The notes beneath the pieces are model-generated. The model was not told the origin of the DNA. It saw only the letters and a list, made by a program, of their open reading frames with translations, and ran no database searches. From NCBI RefSeq assembly GCF_964186625.1, contig NZ_OZ075108.1, positions 3,051,001-3,115,000 on the forward strand: 64,000 bases of DNA. The letters run 5' to 3'. This stretch comes from Asticcacaulis sp. MM231 (lineage in GTDB: Bacteria; Pseudomonadota; Alphaproteobacteria; Caulobacterales; Caulobacteraceae). The translations under genes were made by a program, and so were the position numbers. Shown here in pieces: positions 7,752 to 16,022 of this stretch (its first letter is position 1; every line of letters starts with the position of its first letter).

Positions 7752-8492
7752 ATGTCCTCAGCCCCCCTGCCCCAAACCAACGAACCGCAACTCGCCGCGC
7801 CCCTCCGCATCCTCGTGGTCGATGACGACCAGGACCTGCGCGAACTGATCAGCAATTTCCTCGGTCAGAACGGCTTTGAGATTCTGACCGCCGCCAATGG
7901 CCGCGATATGGAAAAAGCGATGACGCGCGGCGATATCGCGCTCGTCGTGCTCGATTACATGATGCCGGGTGAAGACGGCCTCAGCATCTGCAAGCGCATC
8001 AACGAGCAGGGCGGACCACCGGTGATCATGCTGTCCGCGCGCGGCGAGGAAATCGACCGCATCGTCGGCTTGGAGCTCGGCGCCGACGACTACATGGCCA
8101 AGCCTTTCCATCCGCGCGAACTTCTGGCCCGCATCCGCGCCGTGCTACGCCGCCGTGAAAACAGCGCCTCGCGCGGCGAAAAGTCGCCGATTTCGCACTT
8201 CTTCAACTGGCAGCTCGACAACATCAAGCGCACCCTCGTCCGCCCGGATGGCGTTCAGGTGGCGCTCTCCAACGCCGAGTTCGAACTGCTGCGCGTCTTC
8301 CTCGATCGTCCCGGCCGCGCCCTGTCGCGTGACCAGATTCTCGATTACCTGCACGGCCCCAATGCCGACAGCTTCGATCGCGCCATCGATGTGCAGATCT
8401 CACGCCTGCGCCGCAAGCTGAGCGACGACACCAGCGAAGATATCATCCGTACGATCCGCGGCATCGGCTATATGTTCAAACCTCTCAAGTAG
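7752..8492 (+). CDS. OmpR-family response regulator
   Basis: A 246-residue DNA-binding response regulator. The receiver domain (about residues 18-130) has the acidic pocket DDD at 24-26, phosphoacceptor Asp68 in VLDYMMPGEDG, and Lys117 in YMAKPF. A winged-helix OmpR/PhoB-type domain follows (about 145-246, ending IRTIRGIGYMFKP). The partner kinase gene starts eight bases behind its stop, so the two form an operon. Divergent to it is a calcium-binding EF-hand gene, which suggests but does not prove that the system responds to Ca2+ or another cation. Other possibilities are acid or osmotic signals typical of OmpR/EnvZ relatives. Confidence 0.93.
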   Translation: MSSAPLPQTNEPQLAAPLRILVVDDDQDLRELISNFLGQNGFEILTAANGRDMEKAMTRGDIALVVLDYMMPGEDGLSICKRINEQGGPPVIMLSARGEEIDRIVGLELGADDYMAKPFHPRELLARIRAVLRRRENSASRGEKSPISHFFNWQLDNIKRTLVRPDGVQVALSNAEFELLRVFLDRPGRALSRDQILDYLHGPNADSFDRAIDVQISRLRRKLSDDTSEDIIRTIRGIGYMFKPLK

Positions 8493-8499
8493 TCTCCGC

Positions 8500-10044
8500 T
8501 TGTCCGAAAAGCCCAAACCGCACCCTGGCCGTCCGCGCCTCATCTCCCTGCCGATTTTCTGGCAGGTGATGGGCTTAAGCCTCGCCGTGCTTGTTCTCGC
8601 CATCGTCATCCCAGCGCTGGTGGTGCTGAAAGCGCCTGAGCCGCTGCCGTCAGGCTATTCGCTGAACGAGGTGGTCACCGCGCTGCGCACCGGCGAGGTC
8701 AGGCTGCAGAACGGCCACCGGCTCACCGCCCAGACCGTGACGAGCGAACCGGCTTTCATCAAGGCTGAAGACACGCGGGGCCAACGTCCGTTGGGTTTCC
8801 AGACCCTCATCGCCCAGCGCCTGGCCGCCGAACTCAAGGTGCCCGCCGATACCATCATCGTCCGTTTCCCGCAGCGCAAACGGTTCAACGGGCCGATGCG
8901 TGATTATAATTCGGTTCGTATGATGGGTGATGGCAATTTCGGCGGTCCACCCGATAATGGCGGCCCGCGCCCTTACAATCAGCGCGATGGCGGCCCCTTC
9001 GGCGACCAGCCGCTGCCGGCGGACATGCCCGCAGATGTAAATGCCGGCGCCATACCCCGGGTCTCCTTTGGCGTCGAACGCACCGACACCTTCTACCCCG
9101 CCTTCAACGCCGCCTGGAAGCTGAAGGACGGCACCTGGCGCGTTATCACCCCGCCGAAGGTGCTGATCGAGCCGTGGCAGGCGCGTCTTCTGCTCGGTTT
9201 CGGCCTGACCGCCCTGCTCATCCTGCCTCTGGCCTGGTGGTTGTCACAGCGCCTCTCGCGCCCCATCATCGCCTTCTCCGAAGCCGCCGCCAAGCTCAGC
9301 GTCGAGGAGAACGCCCCGCCGGTGCTCTCGGTCGGTCCGCGCGAGGTGCGCGCCGCCGCCGATGTGCTCAATGAGATGCAGACGCGTATCCGCAAGCAGG
9401 TCGAGAGCCGCACCGCTCTGATGGCCGCCATCGCCCACGATCTGAAAACGCCGCTGGCGCGCATGCGGCTGCGTATCGAAGACCTGCCCGGCCCGATGCG
9501 TGAAAAGCTGGGCGGCGATATTGCCCACATGGACGGCCTGATCCGTTCGGCCATGAGCTTCACCAGCGCGCACAAGATGAACGAGACCCTGCGGCCGCTC
9601 GACCTGTCGTCACTGGTCGAGAGCCTGTCCGAGGACCTGTGCGCCGTCTGCACGATGGAGCCGCCCCTGATCGAAGACAATATCATGGTCAAGGGCGACG
9701 GTGTGGCGCTGAAACGCATCATCACCAATCTGGTGGAAAACGCCGCCCGCTACGCCGGCGGCTGCCGCATCGATTTGTCGTCACGCGGAGACAAGGCCGA
9801 ACTGCGCATCATCGATGATGGCCCCGGCCTTCCGCTGGAAGCCTTAGAGACAGTGTTCGAGCCCTTCTACCGGCTGGAATCGTCACGCAATCGCGATACC
9901 GGCGGCACCGGCCTTGGCCTTTCGGTGGCGCGCGCCCTGACCGAGGCGCAAGGCGGCACCCTGACCGCGACCAACCGCTACGCCGGCAGGCAGGTGATCG
10001 GCCTCGAACTGCTGCTGGTCATGCCGACGCTCAGCCTGAAATAA
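8500..10044 (+). CDS. EnvZ-type sensor histidine kinase
   Basis: A 514-residue inner-membrane kinase. TM1 is at about 21-43, the periplasmic sensor region at 44-225, TM2 at about 227-249, HAMP at 250-302, the dimerisation helix with His313 in AIAHDLKTPLARMR, and the ATPase domain with N box (NLVENAARYAGG), DDGPGLP and TGLGLS. The sensor region carries a Gly/Pro/Asn-rich segment (about 143-175), an unusual low-complexity insert that echoes the Gly/Pro linker of the neighbouring EF-hand protein. The start is a TTG eight bases behind the regulator stop with no clear ribosome site, so translation is probably coupled; an internal GTG or ATG near 8564-8568 would cut into TM1 and is less likely. Confidence 0.92.
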   Translation: MSEKPKPHPGRPRLISLPIFWQVMGLSLAVLVLAIVIPALVVLKAPEPLPSGYSLNEVVTALRTGEVRLQNGHRLTAQTVTSEPAFIKAEDTRGQRPLGFQTLIAQRLAAELKVPADTIIVRFPQRKRFNGPMRDYNSVRMMGDGNFGGPPDNGGPRPYNQRDGGPFGDQPLPADMPADVNAGAIPRVSFGVERTDTFYPAFNAAWKLKDGTWRVITPPKVLIEPWQARLLLGFGLTALLILPLAWWLSQRLSRPIIAFSEAAAKLSVEENAPPVLSVGPREVRAAADVLNEMQTRIRKQVESRTALMAAIAHDLKTPLARMRLRIEDLPGPMREKLGGDIAHMDGLIRSAMSFTSAHKMNETLRPLDLSSLVESLSEDLCAVCTMEPPLIEDNIMVKGDGVALKRIITNLVENAARYAGGCRIDLSSRGDKAELRIIDDGPGLPLEALETVFEPFYRLESSRNRDTGGTGLGLSVARALTEAQGGTLTATNRYAGRQVIGLELLLVMPTLSLK

Positions 10045-10124
10045 GCCCCGCGATCTCGTTGCATTTTCGACCATCCGACAGAGGTTTTTTGCAGGCCTTG
10101 TAAGGATCGGGACTGGAATTGAGT

Positions 10125-10138
10125 TGATAGCGCTATCA
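10125..10138. promoter_or_regulatory. LacI-type palindromic operator ahead of gap
   Basis: Perfect 14-bp palindrome TGATAGCGCTATCA, 104 bp ahead of the gap start codon. Its form (TGnTAnCGnTAnCA with a central CG) is the shape of LacI-family operators, including the Caulobacter xylose-type operator. A related, less perfect site (TGATACCGCTAACA) lies at 50055-50068 between the GH43 and GH31 genes, hinting that a sugar-responsive regulator links the two regions. The regulator is not identified. Confidence 0.6.
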
Positions 10139-10241
10139 TATAGGTGGGTGCGCGAATTAAGGCTTGACTTCAAAGCCTTAAGGCGAAAAAACCACGGCGC
10201 AATGCGTCCGGGACGCTGCTCTTTCAGAAAAGGATTTCCCC

Positions 10242-11264
10242 ATGGCTTTACGTGTCGCCATCAACGGTTTTGGCCGCATCGGTCGTCTTGTCCTGCGTTC
10301 GATCATCGAACATGGCCGTACGGATATCGAGGTCGTCGCGATCAACGATCTGGGCCCGGTGGAAACCAATGCGCACCTGCTGCGCTATGACTCGGTGCAC
10401 GGCCGCTTCCCGGCAGAGGTCAAGGTCGAAGGCGACAGCCTGATCATCATCGCCAATGGCAAGACCTACGGCCCGATCAAGGTGACGGCGATCAAGAACC
10501 CGGCCGAGTTGCCGCACAAGGATCTCAAGGTCGATATCGCCCTGGAATGCACCGGCATCTTCACCAGCAAGGAAAAGGCCCTGGCGCACATCGAAGCCGG
10601 CGCCAAGAAGGTCATCATCTCGGCCCCCGGCGACAATGCCGACAAGACCATCGTCTATGGCGTCAACCACGACACCCTGTCGGCTGACGATGTCGTCATC
10701 TCCAACGCTTCGTGCACCACCAACTGCCTGGCGCCGGTCGCCAAGGTGCTGTCGGACCTGTGCGGCATCGAGCGCGGCTACATGACGACGATCCACTCCT
10801 ACACCGGCGACCAGCCGACGCTGGACACCATGCACAAGGACCTGTATCGCGCCCGCGCCGCCGCCCTCAGCATGATCCCGACCTCGACCGGCGCTGCCAA
10901 GGCCGTCGGCCTGGTCCTGCCGCACCTGAAGGGCAAGCTCGACGGTTCATCGATCCGCGTGCCGACCCCGAACGTCTCGGTCGTCGATCTGGTCATCACG
11001 CCGTCGCGCGCCGTCACCAAGGAAGAGATCAACGCCGCCATCATCGCCGCCGCCGACGGCCCGATGAAGGGGGTGCTCGACTACAGCGACGCGCCGCTGG
11101 TCTCCTCGGACTATAACCACAATCCGGCGTCCTCCACCTTCGCCTTGCCGCAAACCCAGGTCATCGAGGGCCAACTGGTCCGCGTCCTGTCGTGGTACGA
11201 CAACGAGTGGGGCTTCTCCTCGCGCATGGCCGACACGGCCGTGGCGTTCGGCAAGTTCCTCTGA
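10242..11264 (+). CDS. gap: Glyceraldehyde-3-phosphate dehydrogenase
   Basis: A 340-residue NAD-dependent GAPDH (type I), the cytoplasmic enzyme that oxidises glyceraldehyde 3-phosphate to 1,3-bisphosphoglycerate. The Rossmann motif NGFGRIGR is at residues 8-15 and the active-site Cys158 is in SNASCTTNC. The C-terminal [15 protein letters not shown] signature is intact. The start is set by AAGGA eight bases before ATG. It is followed, with TGATG overlap, by a small membrane-protein gene and then pgk, so it heads a glycolysis operon. A perfect LacI-type palindrome in its promoter points to sugar-dependent control. Confidence 0.98.
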   Translation: MALRVAINGFGRIGRLVLRSIIEHGRTDIEVVAINDLGPVETNAHLLRYDSVHGRFPAEVKVEGDSLIIIANGKTYGPIKVTAIKNPAELPHKDLKVDIALECTGIFTSKEKALAHIEAGAKKVIISAPGDNADKTIVYGVNHDTLSADDVVISNASCTTNCLAPVAKVLSDLCGIERGYMTTIHSYTGDQPTLDTMHKDLYRARAAALSMIPTSTGAAKAVGLVLPHLKGKLDGSSIRVPTPNVSVVDLVITPSRAVTKEEINAAIIAAADGPMKGVLDYSDAPLVSSDYNHNPASSTFALPQTQVIEGQLVRVLSWYDNEWGFSSRMADTAVAFGKFL

Positions 11265-11593
11265 TGAAGATATCGGCGACGCCTTGGCTAATTATCCAAG
11301 GGGTCGCCCTTATTGTTACAGGATTCCTAGCCGCCATTGGCATGACCTTCGTGTGCGTAGTTCGAAACTACATTTACACAGGTACGTATAAAATTTTAGG
11401 CGTCGACCCTGGTATACCTGTTTATGCGACATTCTTCGCTTTGATGGTGGCTTGGGTGGCAATTGCCTGCGTATTTGCCTGGCGCAACCGAACGCGCCTT
11501 GGCTTGGCCTTATTAGTGATCGCATTTCTCGTTTTCGCTTTAAGCGCCCAAAACATCTATCGTTTTGCCTATCCAGTTTGCAACGCTTTTTGA
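11264..11593 (+). CDS. Small membrane protein of unknown function between gap and pgk
   Basis: A 109-residue protein with three hydrophobic segments (about residues 7-32, 48-70 and 77-97) and a short C-terminal tail; it should sit in the inner membrane. I do not recognise a family. Its ATG overlaps the gap stop as TGATG, and pgk begins ten bases behind its stop, so it is placed inside the gap-pgk operon and is likely translated by coupling. The base composition is clearly more AT-rich than both neighbours, and codon choice is less biased, which suggests late insertion into the operon or weak expression selection. Possible roles (metabolite or lipid handling) cannot be inferred. Confidence 0.75.
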   Translation: MKISATPWLIIQGVALIVTGFLAAIGMTFVCVVRNYIYTGTYKILGVDPGIPVYATFFALMVAWVAIACVFAWRNRTRLGLALLVIAFLVFALSAQNIYRFAYPVCNAF

Positions 11594-11602
11594 GGCACCA
11601 TA

Positions 11603-12775
11603 ATGTTCAAAACCCTCGACGATGTTTCCGATCTCAATGGCAAGACCGCGCTGGTGCGCGTCGATTTCAACGTGCCGGTCGAGGATGGCCGCATCACCGA
11701 CGACACCCGTCTGCGCGTCGCCCTGCCGACCATAAAGAAGCTGCTCGACAAGGGCGCCAAGGTCGCCCTGCTGGCCCACTTCGACCGCCCCAAGGGCAAG
11801 GTCGTGCCGGCCATGTCGCTCGCCTTCGTGGCGCCTGCCCTTTCAGCCCTGCTGGGCGAAGAGGTCGCCTTCGCGGAGAGCTTCGATCAGCGCTATGCCG
11901 GCGCCGCCCGCGTCGTGCTCTATGAAAACGTCCGCTTCCATCCCGGCGAAGAAGCTAACGACGCCGGCTTTGCCAAACAACTGGCCGCGCTTGGCGATAT
12001 CTATGTCAACGACGCCTTTTCCGCCGCCCACCGCGCCCATGCCTCGACCGAGGGCGTTGCCCACCTGATCCCCGCCTATGCCGGTGAATCGATGCGCCGC
12101 GAACTGACCGCGCTGGACAAGGCTCTGGGCAACCCCGAGCGCCCGACGCTCGGCATTGTCGGCGGCTCCAAGGTCTCGACCAAGCTCGACCTGCTGAAAA
12201 ATCTCGTAGGCAAGCTCGATGCGCTGGCGATCGGCGGCGGCATGGCCAACACCTTCCTCTACGCGCAGGGCCACGATGTCGGCGGCTCCTTGTGCGAAAA
12301 GGATCTGAAGGATACCGCGCTCGAAATCCTGCGCGAAGCCGAAACGAAAGGCTGCAAGATCATGCTGCCGCTCGATATCGTGGTGGCGCAGGAATTCAAG
12401 GCCAATGCCCCACACCGCACGCAATCGCTGAACGCGCCATTATCCGCCGAGGACAAGATCTTCGACGCAGGCCCCCTGACGGTCGAGGCCCTCACCACCG
12501 TGATGACGGGCTCCAGGACCCTGATCTGGAACGGCCCTCTGGGTGTGTTTGAATTGCCACCCTTCGACGCCGCAACCGTCGCTGCCGCGAAATTTGCTGC
12601 ATCGCAAACCAAATCGGGTAAGCTGGTGGCCGTGGCAGGCGGTGGCGACACCGTGGCTGCGCTGAACCATGCCGGTGTGGCCGACGACATGACGTTCGTC
12701 TCGACCGCCGGCGGCGCTTTCCTGGAGTGGATGGAAGGCAAGGTTCTGCCGGGCGTCGCGGCGCTGGAAGCGTAA
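11603..12775 (+). CDS. pgk: Phosphoglycerate kinase
   Basis: A 390-residue monomeric glycolytic kinase, transferring phosphate between 1,3-bisphosphoglycerate and ADP. The N-terminal substrate-binding signature [19 protein letters not shown], the basic-patch HFDRPKG segment and the nucleotide-binding [24 protein letters not shown] and GGGDTVAAL motifs all appear in order. Length is normal for the family. It follows gap and the small membrane gene on the same strand; fba follows after a 266-bp structured gap. Confidence 0.98.
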   Translation: MFKTLDDVSDLNGKTALVRVDFNVPVEDGRITDDTRLRVALPTIKKLLDKGAKVALLAHFDRPKGKVVPAMSLAFVAPALSALLGEEVAFAESFDQRYAGAARVVLYENVRFHPGEEANDAGFAKQLAALGDIYVNDAFSAAHRAHASTEGVAHLIPAYAGESMRRELTALDKALGNPERPTLGIVGGSKVSTKLDLLKNLVGKLDALAIGGGMANTFLYAQGHDVGGSLCEKDLKDTALEILREAETKGCKIMLPLDIVVAQEFKANAPHRTQSLNAPLSAEDKIFDAGPLTVEALTTVMTGSRTLIWNGPLGVFELPPFDAATVAAAKFAASQTKSGKLVAVAGGGDTVAALNHAGVADDMTFVSTAGGAFLEWMEGKVLPGVAALEA

Positions 12776-13041
12776 TTGGAACAATAGTTGCAGGGCTATT
12801 GACCTATTTAAAATTTACATCCGGACGGTTCAAAACAGGTCAAAGACCAAGCCGTCCGAACCACGACCGGCCCCGCCACAGGGCCGGCACCGCTCACCAC
12901 AGGTATTGGCCCCGCTGTGGTGAGTTGAAAATGACTGGCTTCTGAGCCTCGCAGCGGAGCGTACTTCGGTACGTGAGCAGCGAAGCGGAAGAAGACGGGC
13001 GTTTGCAGACCACCACAGAGGGGCCAGAAAAAGGGAAAATA
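12776..13041 (+). promoter_or_regulatory. Structured leader between pgk and fba
   Basis: No gene fits here. Three hairpins are seen: 12867-12887 (7-bp CCGGCCC stem), 12893-12924 (10-bp CTCACCACAG/CTGTGGTGAG stem, 12-nt loop) and 12960-12973 (CGTAC-TTCG-GTACG, a stable UUCG tetraloop). None is followed by a T run, so they are not simple terminators. They may stabilise or process the mRNA ahead of fba or be intergenic repeats. The fba ribosome site AAAGGG lies at the 3' end. Confidence 0.45.
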
Positions 13042-14079
13042 ATGGCTCGCATCAGCCTACGACAACTCCTCGATCACGCCGCCGAACATAGCTACGGCGT
13101 CCCCGGCTTCAATATCAACAATATGGAGCAGGGCATCGCCATCATGGAAGCAGCCCGCAAGACGGCTTCCCCGGTAATCCTGCAAGCCTCGCGCGGCGCC
13201 CGCGCCTATGCCAACGACCTGATGCTGAAGCGCATGATCAATGCGCTGGCCGAAATCTACCCCGAAATTCCGCTCTGCATGCACCAGGACCACGGTAATA
13301 GCTTAGGCACCTGCGCCTCGGCGATCCAGCACGGCTTCACCTCGGTGATGATGGATGGCTCGCTGATGGCCGACGCCAAAACCCCCGCCGATTATGAGTA
13401 TAATGTCGATGTCACGAAGAAGGTGGTCGAGATGGCCCATGCCTGCGGCGTGTCGGTCGAAGGCGAACTGGGCGTGCTCGGCTCGCTGGAAACCGGCATG
13501 GGCGAGGCCGAGGATGGCCACGGCGCCGAGGGCGTGCTGTCGCATGATCAGCTCCTGACCGACCCCGACCAAGCCGTCGATTTCGTCGCCAAAACCGGCG
13601 TCGATGCGCTGGCTATCGCCATGGGCACCAGCCACGGCGCCTACAAGTTTTCACGCAAGCCCGATGGCGGCGTGCTGGCCATGGGCGTGATCGAGGAAAT
13701 CCACAAGCGCCTGCCCAATACCCACCTCGTCATGCACGGCTCCTCGTCGGTGCCGCAGGATCTGCAGGACGAGATCAACGCCTATGGCGGCGCCATCCCG
13801 CAAACCTGGGGTGTGCCGATCGAGGAACTGCAACGCGGCATCCGTTCGGGCGTGCGCAAGATCAATATCGACACCGACCTGCGCCTGGCCATCACCGCCG
13901 GCATCCGCAAGACCATGTCCGAAAACCCCGCCGGCTTCGATCCGCGCGGTTACTTCAAGCCAGCCTACGCCCTGATGCAGAAGGTCTGCGAGGAGCGCTT
14001 CGAACAGTTCGGCACGGCGGGCAATGCCCCCAAGATCAAGCCGGTCGGTCTCAGCGCCATGGCGCAGTTCTACCTGTAA
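13042..14079 (+). CDS. fba: Class II fructose-1,6-bisphosphate aldolase
   Basis: A 345-residue zinc-dependent aldolase of the Calvin-cycle/type B subgroup, cleaving fructose 1,6-bisphosphate to triose phosphates. The metal and catalytic region CMHQDHGNS (Asp83, His84) is intact, as are [15 protein letters not shown] (second Zn ligand region), MHGSSSVP and KINIDTDLR. The ATG chosen is preceded by AAAGGGAAAATA; an in-frame GTG-type extension 69 bases upstream would add residues not present in the family and overlaps a hairpin. Located behind gap-pgk, completing a three-step lower-glycolysis/gluconeogenesis block. Confidence 0.97.
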   Translation: MARISLRQLLDHAAEHSYGVPGFNINNMEQGIAIMEAARKTASPVILQASRGARAYANDLMLKRMINALAEIYPEIPLCMHQDHGNSLGTCASAIQHGFTSVMMDGSLMADAKTPADYEYNVDVTKKVVEMAHACGVSVEGELGVLGSLETGMGEAEDGHGAEGVLSHDQLLTDPDQAVDFVAKTGVDALAIAMGTSHGAYKFSRKPDGGVLAMGVIEEIHKRLPNTHLVMHGSSSVPQDLQDEINAYGGAIPQTWGVPIEELQRGIRSGVRKINIDTDLRLAITAGIRKTMSENPAGFDPRGYFKPAYALMQKVCEERFEQFGTAGNAPKIKPVGLSAMAQFYL

Positions 14080-14102
14080 GGATCGCTTGTTTTGAGCGCG
14101 GT

Positions 14103-14131
14103 AAAGGCCACCCGATCGCGGTGGCCTTTTT
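14103..14131 (+). terminator. Rho-independent terminator of fba
   Basis: A 10-bp stem AAAGGCCACC/GGTGGCCTTT (14103-14112 with 14120-14129) and a short T run to 14131. Confidence 0.88.
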
Positions 14132-14217
14132 GCTGGGGTCAGGGAAAGGCGCGATGCCCGCAGCGAAGTAGGCGATGGGTAGTTTTGCGCCCAAGGCGGA
14201 ACTCGTTTACACCTACT

Positions 14218-14715
14218 TTACGACACGCACTGCCCAAGCGTGCCGTTTCGCAACTTAGGCGGCAGTAGGCCAACCACGAGGGCAAAAAGGAATTGGAGCG
14301 GCCCGGGAACCCCAGAGACCAGACATGCTTCGAAGAGTAGATCGCCCATTTCTTGGATGCTTTTCTGGTCGTCGGCTGTGTAATCACCGGCATTGGCCCT
14401 TTGTTCCAGCAGATCCATTTCCTTGCCCATTTCCGTTACGGCCCATATCCCTAGTGCCTGCGGAAGTAAAAGGAATAGAGCAGTCCACCCCGACCATCCG
14501 GCGTCGTGCAGGCGCCGCACGTTGAGCGACAGGTTGGGAACAAGTATTGCAGCTCGCAAGGGCACCAATATCAGACTAGCGCCGGACGCGCCGTGACGCG
14601 ACTCGAGCCAAAACCAAGCAGTGCACAAGCATATCGAAACCGAAAACCAAACCATGCAGCCCATCCAGAAGTCTCGGCGCTGCAGTGTTCCGGCAAAGTC
14701 AAACAGCTTATTCAT
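14218..14715 (-). CDS. DUF805 inner-membrane protein
   Basis: A 165-residue membrane protein with the DUF805 signature RRLHDAGWSGW at residues 67-77, four predicted membrane segments (about 19-37, 46-62, 78-95, 138-155) and a charged loop at about 98-125. The family (E. coli YhaH-like) has no settled function. The start has GAGGG seven bases ahead. Base composition is lower in GC than flanking core genes, consistent with an accessory origin. Confidence 0.82.
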   Translation of the reverse strand: MNKLFDFAGTLQRRDFWMGCMVWFSVSICLCTAWFWLESRHGASGASLILVPLRAAILVPNLSLNVRRLHDAGWSGWTALFLLLPQALGIWAVTEMGKEMDLLEQRANAGDYTADDQKSIQEMGDLLFEACLVSGVPGPLQFLFALVVGLLPPKLRNGTLGQCVS

Positions 14716-15013
14716 GCGTTTCCCTCTAGTAGCTTCATTTCATATGACGGCTCTGCTCGTCTGTCTACGGAATCTGCGCCAATCGCGGGGATTGACTCGC
14801 ATGGGCGCCAGCAGCAAATATGTTGACCAATAGCAGACGTCCGTTTGCTTGAGTTCGCGAAAGTAACTACTTCCGCAAAGGGCAAAGATATGCCTTCTCC
14901 TGGATGTCCCAGCGGGCAATGGCAGCACTTCATTCCAAAGATCATTTTCACCCCTCGCCCGGCTATTAGGCACCGCTTCATCCCCGCACAACGCTCTTGC
15001 ATGTTCTGAACAA
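14716..15013. other. Intergenic region without a supported gene
   Basis: The stretch between the DUF805 gene and the ArsR operator has short open frames on the minus strand, but none has a ribosome site, a recognisable family, or the strong third-position GC of real genes here. It should carry the promoter of the DUF805 gene. Confidence 0.5.
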
Positions 15014-15055
15014 GCGGGCTATATACTGAACCAAATGGTTCAGTATATAGCCCGC
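15014..15055. promoter_or_regulatory. Large perfect palindrome over the arsR-type start codon
   Basis: Two 20-bp arms (15014-15033 and 15036-15055) are exact inverted copies with only two bases between; the centre reads ACTGAACCAAATGGTTCAGT. The ATG at 15035-15037 of the ArsR-family gene lies in the centre, so the right arm also codes its first residues (MVQYIAR). It is very probably the self-repression operator, blocking both promoter and start; the mRNA could also fold over the start codon. Confidence 0.85.
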
Positions 15056-15394
15056 CTCGATACGGCGTTCGCCGCGCTCTCAGACCCCACCCGCCGCGGC
15101 GTTCTGGAGCAGCTCGGACACGCCGATGCGTCGATCACCGACCTGGCCGACCGGTTCCACATGACCCTTACCGGCATGAAGAAGCACGTCGGCCTTCTGG
15201 AGCAGGCGGGTCTGGTCACCACCGAAAAGGTCGGGCGCGTGCGCACCTGCAGGCTCGGCCGGCGCAGGCTGGAAGAAGAGGCGGCATGGATCGAGCGGCA
15301 TCGTCAGCTATGGGCCGCGCGCTTTGATGCCCTGGATACACTTGTCGATGAATTAAAACAGAAGGAGGCAGCCGATGGGCCAAGGTCAGGATAA
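15035..15394 (+). CDS. ArsR-family transcriptional regulator
   Basis: A 119-residue winged-helix repressor of the ArsR/SmtB superfamily, in the metal-independent branch that starts MVQY...LDxxFAALSDPTRRxxLEQL. The HTH is ITDLADRFHMTLTGMKKHVGLLEQAGLV (about residues 38-65). No Cys-rich metal site (ELCVCDL type) is present. The next gene, an SRPBCC protein, overlaps its 3' end by 20 bases. This regulator-AHSA1 gene pair recurs widely in bacteria; the regulator usually controls its own operon, which fits the palindrome over the start codon. Confidence 0.9.
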   Translation: MVQYIARLDTAFAALSDPTRRGVLEQLGHADASITDLADRFHMTLTGMKKHVGLLEQAGLVTTEKVGRVRTCRLGRRRLEEEAAWIERHRQLWAARFDALDTLVDELKQKEAADGPRSG

Positions 15395-15875
15395 CCGCAC
15401 GACGGCAGAGCGCACATCCGAGCGCGAATTCGTTGTGACGCGGACGGTCAACGGGCCGGCGCGCATTGTGTTCGAGGCCTGGAGTCAGCCGGAACTGTTC
15501 AGGCGTTGGTGGACGCCAAAGTCGTTCGGCATGACCATCGTGTCATGCGAAATGGACGTCCGCACCGGCGGCACTTACCGCCTGATGATAAGCCACCCGT
15601 CGGTCGAACAGCCGATGGCGTTCTTCGGCCGTTACCTCGACGTCGTACCAAACGCCCGCATCGTCTGGACCAATGAGGAAGGTGACGATGCGGGTGCCAT
15701 CACCACGGTGACCTTCGAAGAGCGCGGCGGCACGACCCTGGTCACGTGGCACGACCTCTATCCGTCAAAGGCAGCGCTCGATGAGGCCATGGAGACGGGG
15801 GCAACCAGCGGGTTCGACGAGCAATTCGACCAGTTGGAGAACATCCTCAGCGAGCCGGGTACAGGCCCCGCGTGA
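15375..15875 (+). CDS. SRPBCC (AHSA1-like) domain protein
   Basis: A 166-residue START-like protein of the AHSA1 branch. The family core runs from about residue 18 (VTRTVNGPARIVFEAWSQPE) through RWWTPKSFGM, GGTYRLMI and the C-terminal helix (SGFDEQFDQLENIL). The fold has a deep hydrophobic cavity and binds small lipophilic ligands; the ligand is unknown here. It is encoded in a 20-base overlap with the ArsR-type repressor, so the two are co-expressed, and the likely role is to bind, carry or alter the compound sensed by the pair. Confidence 0.88.
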   Translation: MGQGQDNRTTAERTSEREFVVTRTVNGPARIVFEAWSQPELFRRWWTPKSFGMTIVSCEMDVRTGGTYRLMISHPSVEQPMAFFGRYLDVVPNARIVWTNEEGDDAGAITTVTFEERGGTTLVTWHDLYPSKAALDEAMETGATSGFDEQFDQLENILSEPGTGPA

Positions 15876-16022
15876 CAGTGTTGCCGGATAAACAGCGCTG
15901 CACCCGCAACCCGCTCAATCTTAAGCTTTTCTTAACCAAAAATCACCTGACGGGTGATTCGGAATGTGCTATGTCCTGAGCGCGCGTTTTCATTAGGGGC
16001 AACGCGCTTCCCGGATCTCATC

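Noticed and set aside
14712..15002. 96- and 83-codon minus-strand frames ahead of DUF805
   Set aside because: Neither has a ribosome site or recognisable product; they overlap each other in different frames.
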